A DNA stretch of 64,000 nucleotides from Bacteroidales bacterium UBA5197 (GTDB lineage: Bacteria; Bacteroidota; Bacteroidia; Bacteroidales; Lentimicrobiaceae), in assembly GCA_002412885.1 (NCBI GenBank), contig DHVX01000042.1, positions 1 through 64,000 on the forward strand, written 5' to 3'. The position numbers were made by a program, and so were the translations under genes. Below the pieces are notes generated by a model that worked only from the letters and a program-made list of their open reading frames with translations, ran no database searches and was not told the DNA's origin. This document shows positions 9,129 through 17,108 of the stretch, in pieces (the first letter of the stretch is position 1; every line of letters starts with the position of its first letter).

Positions 9129-11090
9129 TCAAAGACTTGCCGCCAGTTCAGTAAGGCTCACATTGCCAATTGCCATTTTCCTGAGTTGTCCCATTATCCA
9201 GTCCTTTTCGTTGCCAACTTTTTCGGTATGCTGAATTTCTGCAAACTTCGATTTCAGGAAAGGAACACTTCCGAACAATTGCTCTTTGGCAACTTTTTTA
9301 AACTTTATGCTGATAAGTACCGATTCAAAATCGAGTTTCGGATGCTCATAAACATGAGGAAGCATTAGCCATGCAAGTTCCGGAGTCAATCCATTTTCAC
9401 TGATGAATTTTAGCAGACCATAAATGATTTTGTACGAAAATTCTGCTGTAGGCTTTGAGTGTCCTTCAACAAACTTAAGCTTATGTCCGAAAAGCTTGCC
9501 AACAAATGCAGGATCATATTTCAGTTCATCTACAATTTTTTCAATTAAGGGAAACAGGTTTTTCTTGAAAATATAAGTGTATGTATCTTCAGGGATGCCC
9601 CATTCTTTCATAATGTTATACCTGTCCACAACTTCCTGTGGCAGATTACTACCCAATTCTGTGATCAAAGAGTCTTCGAGTGGGATAGGAGCACTGTCGG
9701 TATCGGGATACATGCGGTCAGCGCCAGGCAGCACACGTTCGAAAATTGTGGTACCGTTTTCAAATGATTTTCTGGTTTCGTTGGGAATTCCTGCGAAAGC
9801 CATTTTACAGCGCTCTTCAATGGTTTCAAGCGCGGTTTTCATATCTTCATCCGGTCCCCAGATCACCAACTGTGCATCCCTGGAATCAGCTTTGAGTATA
9901 GTCCTGATCTGTTGCCAGTCTTTTGCAGAAATTACAGGCTCAAACTCTTCGGTATGAGTCAGATTCGGAACCTCGAGGCAAGCGATTACTTTCAATCTTT
10001 CAATCAGCTCGTTGGCAAACATTTTGCCAGGTTGCGTAAAATGCGAAAGTGCTCCGTTGAATCCGGGTAAATTTATGGCTATAATCCTGTTTTTCCGGTC
10101 TTTATTGTCCTTCAGAGGTTGATAGCTGAAATTGAAATCATAATAATCCAGCTGTGCATGCGTGATTTTCCAATCTTTATGATCGGGGATTTCATTTACC
10201 AGCTTGTCGCGAAGCATCAGCAACGACCATTGCCTGAAACATTCATTGTGCGTAAGTTCGGGAATCCAACGGGTATGTGCTACGCCTTTAATCTCCACCC
10301 GAACACCTCCACGGCAGCTGACATTTACATCCTGCCTTCCGGCACCGATTCCGGTTCTGACTTTGCCTGTGCTACGGTTCAAAAAGCGGATGTAATCACA
10401 AGCTTCTTTTACCTCATCCGGATTAACCATTTCGGGATAAGTTACTGTTTCGATCAAAGGCATACCCAAACGATCGGTTCTGTAAATCCGGGTATGTCCT
10501 ATATCTGATACCTCACGGCATGAATCTTCTTCAAGACTCAACTGTATGAGGCGAATTTTTTTGTTTTTCAAAGGAATTTCACCTTCCACACCAATAATCG
10601 CGGTTCGTTGAAAACCGGTTGGAATGCTTCCGTCAAGGTATTGTTTTCGGGTGATATGCACCTCTCCAACAATATTCAGCTTCGAAAGCAGCGATATTTC
10701 AATGGCAATATTCAGCGCTTCTCTGTTTACCGGAAAAGGAGGTGTATCGTCAACCTCATAGGTGCAGGTAGTTTCGTTTTTCAAACGATAAACAATATTC
10801 TTGCGGGTTTTGAACTCCATCAACGCTGTGCCGTCATATTCGCCGAGCTCACTGAGCGTTGGCCTCATATGCCTGATTACTTCTGCATCAAAAACATTTG
10901 GCTTATTATAAACGCCTGCAGGGCAGTGGCAAAATAGTTTTTCCTTGGTTTTGAGCTGCTGATGCACTTCAAGTCCCGACATAAAACCTATTTCATCATA
11001 AGTTTTCTGGGTAGCTTTTGCACGGGGAACGTATCCGGCAGCTTCTTTGGTTTTAATGTAGTTTTCCCTGGGGTCGAAATTCTGGTTCAT
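9129..11090 (-). CDS. gatE: Glu-tRNA(Gln) amidotransferase subunit E (archaeal type)
   Basis: A 653-residue protein, the tRNA-binding kinase/transferase subunit that activates Glu on tRNA(Gln) with ATP. After a ~37-residue leader it has GLEVHQQLKTKEKLFCHCP, the GatB/GatE signature, then TRKQYLDGSIPTGFQRT, EEDSCREVSD and RIGMPL-like RLGMPLIETVTYPEM. GAGRQDVNVSCRGG corresponds to the conserved GxGRQDVNVS block of GatE. A central insertion (~residues 290-420) corresponds to the AspRS-like GAD domain that distinguishes GatE from GatB. The C-terminus is helical and ends around the YqeY-like tail. It is first in the gatE-gatD operon and divergent from rpmB. Length is slightly above archaeal GatE (about 620-630) because of the N-terminal leader. 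Confidence 0.95.
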   Translation of the reverse strand: MNQNFDPRENYIKTKEAAGYVPRAKATQKTYDEIGFMSGLEVHQQLKTKEKLFCHCPAGVYNKPNVFDAEVIRHMRPTLSELGEYDGTALMEFKTRKNIVYRLKNETTCTYEVDDTPPFPVNREALNIAIEISLLSKLNIVGEVHITRKQYLDGSIPTGFQRTAIIGVEGEIPLKNKKIRLIQLSLEEDSCREVSDIGHTRIYRTDRLGMPLIETVTYPEMVNPDEVKEACDYIRFLNRSTGKVRTGIGAGRQDVNVSCRGGVRVEIKGVAHTRWIPELTHNECFRQWSLLMLRDKLVNEIPDHKDWKITHAQLDYYDFNFSYQPLKDNKDRKNRIIAINLPGFNGALSHFTQPGKMFANELIERLKVIACLEVPNLTHTEEFEPVISAKDWQQIRTILKADSRDAQLVIWGPDEDMKTALETIEERCKMAFAGIPNETRKSFENGTTIFERVLPGADRMYPDTDSAPIPLEDSLITELGSNLPQEVVDRYNIMKEWGIPEDTYTYIFKKNLFPLIEKIVDELKYDPAFVGKLFGHKLKFVEGHSKPTAEFSYKIIYGLLKFISENGLTPELAWLMLPHVYEHPKLDFESVLISIKFKKVAKEQLFGSVPFLKSKFAEIQHTEKVGNEKDWIMGQLRKMAIGNVSLTELAASL

Positions 11091-11390
11091 TTATGGGAGG
11101 TGTTTAAAAGGCCTCAAACCTACAGGATTTTTTGCAATACTACAAAGCTTTTTATGAGAGTTTATTCACCTTTTTTTTCAGAGGTGGTTAATTTTGTCAT
11201 TTTTTCAGGTGAATCTTCAATAAGTTTGATAAATCATGGTTTCAAATGAGTTGTTATCTTAAGTGTCTAGTCTTCAGGTTGTCAGACCAATTCAAAATTT
11301 TAGGTATTTTTTTTGAGATATTGTTGTGTATTCAAAAAAATATTGCGTTCTTTGCAAACCGAAATAAAAACCATTGATAATCCAACAGTC
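11091..11390. other. Divergent intergenic region gatE / rpmB
   Basis: A 300-bp AT-rich stretch between the divergent starts of gatE and rpmB. It must hold both promoters, but I see no confident paired -33/-7 boxes, no strong hairpin and no conserved ORF. The region 11160-11240 is T-rich. Confidence 0.4.
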
Positions 11391-11630
11391 ATGTCGAAAG
11401 TTTGTCAAATCACCGGAAAAGGAATGATAGTAGGAAACAAAGTTTCCCACTCCAACATAAAAACCAAACGCAGATTTTACCCGAATCTACAGGTTAAGAA
11501 ATTTTATATCCCCGAAGAGGATAGCTGGATTACCATTAAGGTTTCTGCTGCCGGTATTCGCACCATCAGCAAAAATGGCATCAGTGCAACTTTAAAAGCT
11601 GCCCGTGCCAAAGGTTATCTTCCAAAATAA
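11391..11630 (+). CDS. rpmB: 50S ribosomal protein L28
   Basis: The 79-residue protein opens MSKVCQITGKGMIVGNKVSH and continues TKRRFYPNLQ, an unmistakable L28 pattern. Internal VSAAGIRTISKNG matches the L28 core. It binds 23S rRNA near the E site. I chose the ATG at 11391; the open frame extends 78 bp upstream but that part has no L28 homology. In many Bacteroidota rpmB is followed by rpmG; here a terminator follows directly, so it is a single-gene transcript. Confidence 0.97.
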   Translation: MSKVCQITGKGMIVGNKVSHSNIKTKRRFYPNLQVKKFYIPEEDSWITIKVSAAGIRTISKNGISATLKAARAKGYLPK

Positions 11631-11658
11631 CCCAAACTGATTCTTCTTAAAGAAATTG

Positions 11659-11688
11659 AGCTGTTGCCATGTGCAGCAGCTTTTTTTT
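11659..11688 (+). terminator. Intrinsic terminator of rpmB
   Basis: Stem AGCTGTTGC (11659-11667) pairs with GCAGCAGCT (11673-11681) with one G-U pair, loop of five bases, followed by a run of eight T. It lies 28 bp past the rpmB stop. Confidence 0.9.
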
Positions 11689-11752
11689 GTGTCCTGTAAT
11701 GGCTATTGCCCTTAAAATGCAATGTGAATAAGTGTTATATTTGCCGTCAGCC

Positions 11753-12388
11753 ATGAACCATCTCCGCGCTCTGTTTGTACTTGTTTTGTTGTTGTCAGGT
11801 TCTAAGTTATTTGCTCAGACTCCTGATGAAGATCTTGTGCAGTTTTCAGGGATGATTGTGGCCAGCGATAGTCTCGAAGCAGTTCCATATGTCAACATCA
11901 GAATCAAAGGTTTAAACCGGGGAACCACAAGCGATTTTTACGGTTTTTTTTCATTGGTTGCCCGCAAAGGCGATGTAATTCAGTTTTCGGCAGTTGGCTT
12001 TAAAAAGGGAGAGTATCTGATTCCTGATACTTTGCGTTCAAACCGCTATTCTTTGGTCCATATTATGACCAATGATACAATATTACTAAAGGAAACCGTT
12101 ATATACCCGTGGCCGACAAAAGAGCAGTTTCGTCATGCTTTTGTATGGAATAAAATTCCTGATGATGACCTTACTATAGCCCAGCGGAACCTGGATAAGA
12201 TGGAAATGCGCGAACGTGCCAGAGCTATGCCAATGGATGGAAGTATGAACTACCGGAATTATATGGATAATCAGGTTAGTAAATTGTATTATCGTGGTCA
12301 GGCACAACCGATTACGGTATTTAATCCATTTGCCTGGGCAGAGTTTATTAAAGCCTGGAAACGTGGCGATTTTAAAAGAAAAGACTGA
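11753..12388 (+). CDS. Exported carboxypeptidase-like regulatory-domain protein
   Basis: The 211-residue protein has a signal peptide (residues 1-22, ending LFAQ) and one beta-sandwich of the CarboxypepD_reg-like type: SGMIVASDSLEAVPYVNI, then GTTSDFYGFFSL and FSAVGFKKGEY. The C-terminal ~80 residues are charged and end in a lysine/arginine-rich tail. This domain also forms the N-terminal extension of TonB-dependent receptors, and the next gene (17 bp downstream) is such a receptor, so the two are probably co-transcribed and may act together at the outer membrane. I preferred the ATG at 11753 over an in-frame GTG at 11732 because the signal peptide starts there. A -7 box TATATTTG lies at 11736-11743. 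Confidence 0.8.
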   Translation: MNHLRALFVLVLLLSGSKLFAQTPDEDLVQFSGMIVASDSLEAVPYVNIRIKGLNRGTTSDFYGFFSLVARKGDVIQFSAVGFKKGEYLIPDTLRSNRYSLVHIMTNDTILLKETVIYPWPTKEQFRHAFVWNKIPDDDLTIAQRNLDKMEMRERARAMPMDGSMNYRNYMDNQVSKLYYRGQAQPITVFNPFAWAEFIKAWKRGDFKRKD

Positions 12389-12405
12389 CCATTACTGAAA
12401 CAGAT

Positions 12406-14961
12406 ATGCCCGAAAAGTATTCTACACGACGCTTCCTGATTGTTCTGATTATCGGCCTTTTATCGGTCACCAGGCTGCTGGCGCAGGAGTTTGGAGAAGT
12501 TGCCGGGCGCATCACCGATGAGCAGAACCGGCCCCTTGGTCTTGTCAATATTGCTGTTCAGGGGCAGCCCGGAGGAGCAGTCACCCGCGATGATGGCACT
12601 TTTCTGTTAAAAATTCCTGCCAATCGTGATATAGTTCTTGTTATATCTTCCATTGGATTTGCAAGCGCAACCGTAAAAGTCAGGCTCGATCCCGGAGAAC
12701 GTTTTGAACTCAAACGAAAGCTCAAAGAAACCGCAACCGAACTTCCTGATTTTGTGGTTGAAGATCGTCAGATCAGATCGGCAAATCTTAATCCTATTGA
12801 TCCAAAGCTGGCCGGAATGATACCCAGTGCATCTGGTGGTATTGAAGCTTTGCTGAAAACTCTCCCCGGTGTATCTTCAAACAATGAATTAAGCTCGCAG
12901 TATTCAGTGCGTGGGGGGAATTTTGATGAAAATCTGGTTTATGTTAACGATGTTGAGATTTACCGCCCGTTTCTTGTTCGCTCCGGACAGCAGGAAGGTT
13001 TGAGTTTTCTCAACTCTGATATGGTGGCTTCCATACTTTTTTCAGCCGGAGGATTTGAATCAAGATATGGTGATAAACTGTCATCGGTGCTGGATATCAG
13101 GTATAAACGCCCGACCAAAACGGCCGGATCAGTAAGTGCCAGTTTGCTTGGTGCTTCATTGCACCTCGAGGGTTCTTCACGCGACCGCAGATTTATGTAT
13201 CTGCTGGGTTTCAGACAAAAGTCAAATCAATACATTCTGAAAGGTCTCGAAACCAAAGGTGATTACAAACCTTCCTTCACCGATCTTCAGGGAATGTTGC
13301 TCTATGAAGTCAATCCAAAACTTGAGTTTTCCTTTTTCGGAAATTACGCACGCAATTCCTATGAGTTGACTCCGACAGATCGCACCACAAGTTTTGGCAC
13401 CATTAATGAAGCACTTCAACTCAGGGTTTATTTTGAAGGAAAAGAGGTTGACCGTTTCAAGAATTACATGGGTGCTTTTACCACAAATTACAAACCCAAT
13501 AAAGACCTTTCACTGAAGTTTATAGTTTCCACTTTTCAAACCATTGAAAGTGAAACCTTTGATATAATGGGTCAATATTGGATTTCAGAACTTGAAACCG
13601 ATCAGGGAAGTAAAACTTTTGGTCAGGCGCTTGATATTAAAGGCGTGGGAACTTACCTCAACCATGCCCGAAACTATTTAAATGCCACGGTTTTTAATAT
13701 TGAACAAAGGGGAGTGTATCAGCACGATGATAAAACATTTCAATGGGGCGCGAAGTACCAGCGTGAAATGATCAGCGACAGGTTGAACGAATGGAATATG
13801 AATGATTCAGCCGGTTATACCTTGCCTTACTCTGGCGGAATTCCGGGGTTTGCCGGCAATCAAAGCGATGTTATGCTTCAGGATGTGGTAAGAACAACCA
13901 TCGAACTGAATTCAAACCGTATTTCAGGTTTTGCACAGTATTCTGAAATAAAAGAAATAAGTATCGGACAATTGGGATTAACCCTAGGAGTAAGAGCAAA
14001 CTATTGGGATCTTAACCAACAGTTGGTCATCAGCCCCAGGGGAGGCGTGTCATTAAAACCCTTATGGGAGACTGATATTTTGTTCCGGCTTACCGGCGGC
14101 GTCTATCATCAGCCTCCTTTCTACCGTGAGCTTCGAGCAAAAGATGGCTCCATAAACCGCGATCTCAAAGCACAAACCTCTTATCACATTGTAGCTGCTT
14201 CTGATATGAACTTCATGGCCTGGGGACGTCCCTTCAAATTTATAGGAGAAGCTTATTATAAATATCTCACCAATCTCGTTCCTTATGAAGTTGATAACGT
14301 GAGAATCCGGTATTTTGCGCAGAACAATGCAAAAGGTTATGCAACCGGACTCGATTTTAAGGTAAACGGCGAATTTGTCACTGGCATTGAATCATGGGCA
14401 AGCTTATCGCTGATGCAAACCCGCGAAGATATTGAGGGTGACTTCTACACCGATTATTACAACAGCAAGGGTGAATTAATCATTCGTGGATACACAACTG
14501 ATCAGATTATTGCTGATAGCATCATTTCGGAGAGGGGCTTTATGCCTCGTCCAACCGATCAGTTGCTTACTTTCGGTTTGTTTTTTCAGGATTACCTTCC
14601 ACGAAATCCCACCTTTAAAATGCATCTGAATCTGCTTTTCGGAACCGGAATACCTTACAGTCCTCCCGGAGTACCCAGGGCAAGAAATTCGCAGCGAATG
14701 CCTTCCTTCCGAAGGGTTGATATAGGATTTTCCAAACAGATTGCCGGTCAGGTTGCTTATGATGCCAATCCTGATAAAAAGCGCGGTGCATGGCGAAAAT
14801 ACATCAACAACATATGGATAAGTGCGGAAGTGCTTAACCTGCTTCAGGTAAACAATACCATTTCATATACCTGGGTAAAGGATGTAAATAACCGTCAGTA
14901 TGGTGTGCCTAATTATCTGACTCCAAGGCAACTCAATGTAAAGATCTCAGTTGAGTTCTGA
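12406..14961 (+). CDS. TonB-dependent receptor with carboxypeptidase-like extension
   Basis: An 851-residue outer-membrane protein. Residues 1-27 are a signal peptide. Residues ~30-110 form a CarboxypepD_reg-like beta-sandwich (GEVAGRITDEQNRPLG, then DDGTFLLKIPA). The plug domain spans ~120-225, with LLKTLPGVSSNNELSSQYSVRGG and NVYVNDVEIY-like VYVNDVEIYRP. The rest is a 22-strand barrel ending in NVKISVEF with the terminal Phe typical of barrel proteins. It takes up a large ligand using TonB energy; no adjacent SusD is present, so a siderophore, peptide or metal complex is more likely than a glycan, but the ligand cannot be read. It is the second gene of a two-gene unit. Confidence 0.92.
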   Translation: MPEKYSTRRFLIVLIIGLLSVTRLLAQEFGEVAGRITDEQNRPLGLVNIAVQGQPGGAVTRDDGTFLLKIPANRDIVLVISSIGFASATVKVRLDPGERFELKRKLKETATELPDFVVEDRQIRSANLNPIDPKLAGMIPSASGGIEALLKTLPGVSSNNELSSQYSVRGGNFDENLVYVNDVEIYRPFLVRSGQQEGLSFLNSDMVASILFSAGGFESRYGDKLSSVLDIRYKRPTKTAGSVSASLLGASLHLEGSSRDRRFMYLLGFRQKSNQYILKGLETKGDYKPSFTDLQGMLLYEVNPKLEFSFFGNYARNSYELTPTDRTTSFGTINEALQLRVYFEGKEVDRFKNYMGAFTTNYKPNKDLSLKFIVSTFQTIESETFDIMGQYWISELETDQGSKTFGQALDIKGVGTYLNHARNYLNATVFNIEQRGVYQHDDKTFQWGAKYQREMISDRLNEWNMNDSAGYTLPYSGGIPGFAGNQSDVMLQDVVRTTIELNSNRISGFAQYSEIKEISIGQLGLTLGVRANYWDLNQQLVISPRGGVSLKPLWETDILFRLTGGVYHQPPFYRELRAKDGSINRDLKAQTSYHIVAASDMNFMAWGRPFKFIGEAYYKYLTNLVPYEVDNVRIRYFAQNNAKGYATGLDFKVNGEFVTGIESWASLSLMQTREDIEGDFYTDYYNSKGELIIRGYTTDQIIADSIISERGFMPRPTDQLLTFGLFFQDYLPRNPTFKMHLNLLFGTGIPYSPPGVPRARNSQRMPSFRRVDIGFSKQIAGQVAYDANPDKKRGAWRKYINNIWISAEVLNLLQVNNTISYTWVKDVNNRQYGVPNYLTPRQLNVKISVEF

Positions 14962-15015
14962 CCGAATCTTAACTTCTTTTCGCTATTGTCCAATTTAATT
15001 CAAAAAGTGCTTGTC

Positions 15016-15091
15016 ACGAAGAGCCTTCGTTTCACTTAATGAGAATATAAATTTGTGCACCTTTGTGTCTTTGTGACTTAGTGGCAAAAAA
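15016..15091. repeat. Dispersed repeat-like sequence with small hairpin
   Basis: The stretch has a hairpin ACGAAGAGCCTTCGT (15017-15031) and then the iterated phrase CTTTGTGTCTTTGTGACTTA followed by GTGGCAAAA. Similar CTTTGTG.CTTTGTG..TTAGTGGC strings are common intergenic repeats in Bacteroidota genomes; that statement is from general familiarity and only one copy is seen here. Confidence 0.4.
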
Positions 15092-15194
15092 CAAATAAGT
15101 AAGTTGCATATCCTAAAAATCCTACTTCAGAAACAGTTTTCTGCTTCTTCCACATTCCAATCCCGCGCCATTAAACAATATCGATCCTCTGCTG

Positions 15195-15217
15195 TTATTT
15201 ATACAGAATCTAAATAA
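15195..15217. promoter_or_regulatory. Candidate metal- or redox-regulator operator upstream of SOD
   Basis: Imperfect palindrome TTATTTATA-CAGAA-TCTAAATAA, 9-bp half-sites differing at one position, 36 bp upstream of the SOD start codon. Size and AT-rich character fit Fur/PerR or DtxR-type operators that control superoxide dismutases. The regulator is an inference. Confidence 0.4.
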
Positions 15218-15237
15218 GTTTAAATAATCGTTTAATC

Positions 15238-15244
15238 AAGGAGG
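15238..15244 (+). promoter_or_regulatory. Strong Shine-Dalgarno sequence of the SOD gene
   Basis: AAGGAGG sits 8 bp before the ATG at 15253. Most genes in this window lack any Shine-Dalgarno sequence, as usual in Bacteroidota, so this one stands out and supports the start choice. Confidence 0.7.
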
Positions 15245-15252
15245 AAAAACCA

Positions 15253-15864
15253 ATGAATTTCGAATTTCCGGCATTGCCATATGCCTATGATGCACTAGAA
15301 CCACACATTGACCGCATGACGATGGAAATCCATCACACGAAACATCATCGTGCATATTTCGATAAATTTACAGCTGCTATTCAGGGAACTGATCTTGAAT
15401 CGAAAAGTTTAACCGATATTTTCGCAGAAATCAGTAAAGCTCCTGCTGCCGTTAGAAATAACGGCGGAGGATTTTATAACCATAACCTGTTCTGGGAGAT
15501 TCTCAGCCCAAGCGGCGGCGGAGAACCTATCGGTAAACTTGCCGAAGCTATAAATGCTGAATTTGGATCGTTTGAGGCGTTTAAAACAAAGTTCAACGAT
15601 GCAGCAGCCAACCGTTTTGGAAGTGGCTGGGCTTGGTTAAGTGTTAAAGCTGATAAAAGTCTTTGTGTATGCTCATCAGCCAATCAGGACAATCCACTTA
15701 TGGATGTGCACGATTGTCCGGGCACCCCGATTTTGGGTCTTGATGTTTGGGAACATGCCTATTACCTGAAATATCAGAACCGTCGCCCTGATTACATCGG
15801 CGCATTCTGGAATCTCGTAAACTGGAACAAAGTTTCAGAGAATTATGAAAAAACGTTAAAATAA
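15253..15864 (+). CDS. sod: Superoxide dismutase (Mn/Fe family), cytosolic
   Basis: A 203-residue Fe/Mn superoxide dismutase that converts superoxide to oxygen and hydrogen peroxide. Visible metal ligands: His in EIHHTKHHRAYF, His in GGFYNHNLFW, and Asp and His in LDVWEHAYYLKYQNRRPDY. The Gly-rich GGGFYNH block and the late Gln in SANQDNPLM are the arrangement of Mn-preferring or cambialistic enzymes, not classic Fe enzymes with an early Gln. No signal peptide, so cytosolic. It is followed 81 bp later by a second, exported SOD gene. It has an unusually strong ribosome binding site and a possible operator upstream. Confidence 0.97.
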   Translation: MNFEFPALPYAYDALEPHIDRMTMEIHHTKHHRAYFDKFTAAIQGTDLESKSLTDIFAEISKAPAAVRNNGGGFYNHNLFWEILSPSGGGEPIGKLAEAINAEFGSFEAFKTKFNDAAANRFGSGWAWLSVKADKSLCVCSSANQDNPLMDVHDCPGTPILGLDVWEHAYYLKYQNRRPDYIGAFWNLVNWNKVSENYEKTLK

Positions 15865-15894
15865 CGCCTTTTTCTGATTTCATTTGTTAATAAG

Positions 15895-15925
15895 ACCGGA
15901 TGGCAAAGCTGCCCGGTTTATTTTT
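15895..15925 (+). terminator. Weak hairpin between the two SOD genes
   Basis: ACCGG (15895-15899) pairs with CCGGT (15913-15917), with an extra GC-AAA-GC inside, followed by TTATTTTTT. It could be a partial terminator that lowers expression of the second SOD. Confidence 0.45.
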
Positions 15926-15945
15926 TAATCAAATCTTTCAAGTTT

Positions 15946-16773
15946 ATGAAAAAGCAATTATTCTTAGTGATGTTTCTTGTCGGGCTTTTGTCTTTGCCCT
16001 TTTGCCTTACAGCGCAGCAAGCAGTAAAAAGTAAAACCAAAACTGATGCAAAGCCTGTTCCCGCAGTTCTTAGCACTGCATCAGAAGTAAGTGCAGTGGC
16101 CGGTTTTGCCGGAAAAGGTGAGGATTGGTTAATTCCTTCCGCCAATTTAATTTTCCCGGATCTTCCATATGCGTATGATGCGCTGGAACCTGTTATTGAC
16201 AGACAAACCGTTGAAATTCACTATGATAAACATCATCGTGGTTACTTTAACAATTTTAAAAAAGCAATTGCCGGCACTGATCTTGAAACCAAGTCAGTTT
16301 ACAGCATTTTTGCTGATATAGATAAAGTTTCCACTGCTGTCAGAAACAATGCCGGCGGTTTTTATAACCATGTTTTGTATTGGTCAAATCTTTCACCCGA
16401 TGGGGGAGGAAAACCCACAGGGGAATTGCTCGAAGTAATTACCCGTTCTTTTGGTAGTTATGAAACATTTGTTCAGAAGTTCAACGAAGCTGCTAAAACA
16501 CGTTTCGGTTCGGGATGGGCCTGGTTATCTGTTGATCCTGCATCGAAAGAACTCTTTATTTCCTCAACTGCAAATCAGGACAATCCTTTAATGAGCACTG
16601 AAGAAAAACAAGGTTTTCCTTTGCTGGGAATGGATGTTTGGGAACATGCCTATTATCTGAAATATCAGAACAAAAGAGCCGATTATGTTGAAAGTTTCTG
16701 GAATAAGGTAAACTGGCAGGATGTTCAGTCGCGCTATGCGGAATACTTCAAAATCGCAGCACGGATTAAATAA
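15946..16773 (+). CDS. Superoxide dismutase (Mn/Fe family), exported
   Basis: The 275-residue protein begins with a signal peptide (residues 1-24, cut near CLTAQ), followed by a ~45-residue linker, then a full SOD domain from about residue 70. All ligands are kept: His in EIHYDKHHRGYF, His in GGFYNHVLYW, and Asp/His in MDVWEHAYYLKYQNKRADY, with the same Mn/cambialistic pattern (GGFYNH, late Gln in TANQDNPLM) as its neighbour. The two domains are clear paralogs and likely arose by tandem duplication followed by gain of a signal. The residue before the cut site is not a lipobox, so I expect a soluble periplasmic or secreted enzyme that protects against extracellular superoxide. Confidence 0.92.
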   Translation: MKKQLFLVMFLVGLLSLPFCLTAQQAVKSKTKTDAKPVPAVLSTASEVSAVAGFAGKGEDWLIPSANLIFPDLPYAYDALEPVIDRQTVEIHYDKHHRGYFNNFKKAIAGTDLETKSVYSIFADIDKVSTAVRNNAGGFYNHVLYWSNLSPDGGGKPTGELLEVITRSFGSYETFVQKFNEAAKTRFGSGWAWLSVDPASKELFISSTANQDNPLMSTEEKQGFPLLGMDVWEHAYYLKYQNKRADYVESFWNKVNWQDVQSRYAEYFKIAARIK

Positions 16774-16800
16774 TAGATCACCTGTTGATTATTGCCGAAA

Positions 16801-16846
16801 GAATCCGATACTACAGTTTGCGTTTGGTTTCAACAATTTCGTATCC
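16801..16846 (-). pseudogene. Relic duplicate of the infB 3' end
   Basis: This 46-bp stretch matches 17098-17144, the true end of infB, with about four differences. On the minus strand it still reads GYEIVETKRKL and a TAG stop, and the changes inside the coding part are synonymous (CGC for CGT, CTG for TTG). It is separated from infB by the hairpin array and a terminator. It has no remaining gene body. Confidence 0.8.
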
Positions 16847-16999
16847 ACGGCTGAGCGGCATTTGCAATGCCGCTCTGAACACTGGATAATTTGCAATTAT
16901 CCAAATAAGCGACTTAAAGAATGAATCAGTCGGGCATATATTATTGAATTACAAATTCAATGATGTTCAAAGCGGCATTGCAAATGCCGCTTAGCCGTG
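16846..16999. repeat. Four-hairpin palindromic element (REP/MITE-like)
   Basis: Outer arms 16846-16880 and 16965-16999 are 35-nt inverted repeats with two mismatches. Each arm holds its own hairpin: 8-bp stem AGCGGCAT/ATGCCGCT with loop TTGCA (or TGCAA). Between them are two more perfect 8-bp hairpins: TGGATAAT-TTGCA-ATTATCCA (16882-16902) and ATTGAATT-ACA-AATTCAAT (about 16943-16961). No protein is encoded. The structure is typical of a non-autonomous palindromic element. Confidence 0.85.
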
Positions 17000-17008
17000 C
17001 CATCGGAA

Positions 17009-17029
17009 CGAAGTGTTTTAGACGTTTAT
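17009..17029. repeat. Fragment of the CTTCGACTCCGCTCAG element (beta end)
   Basis: CGAAGTGTTTTAGACGTTTAT matches the outer tail of the beta end of the ~115-bp element at 41559-41677 (CGAAGTGTTTTGACGTTTAT) apart from one inserted base. Only the tail is present. Confidence 0.55.
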
Positions 17030-17049
17030 AATCAAAGGAGTACCAATAT

Positions 17050-17087
17050 AAAAAAACTTCCAGAGAATATTTCCTGGAAGTTTTTTT
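17050..17087. terminator. Bidirectional terminator between SOD and infB
   Basis: Perfect 14-bp arms: seven A plus CTTCCAG (17050-17063) against CTGGAAG plus seven T (17074-17087), loop of 10 nt. A and T runs on both sides serve both convergent genes; infB ends 22 bp away. Confidence 0.95.
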
Positions 17088-17108
17088 GTGACATGAAGAT
17101 TCCGATAC

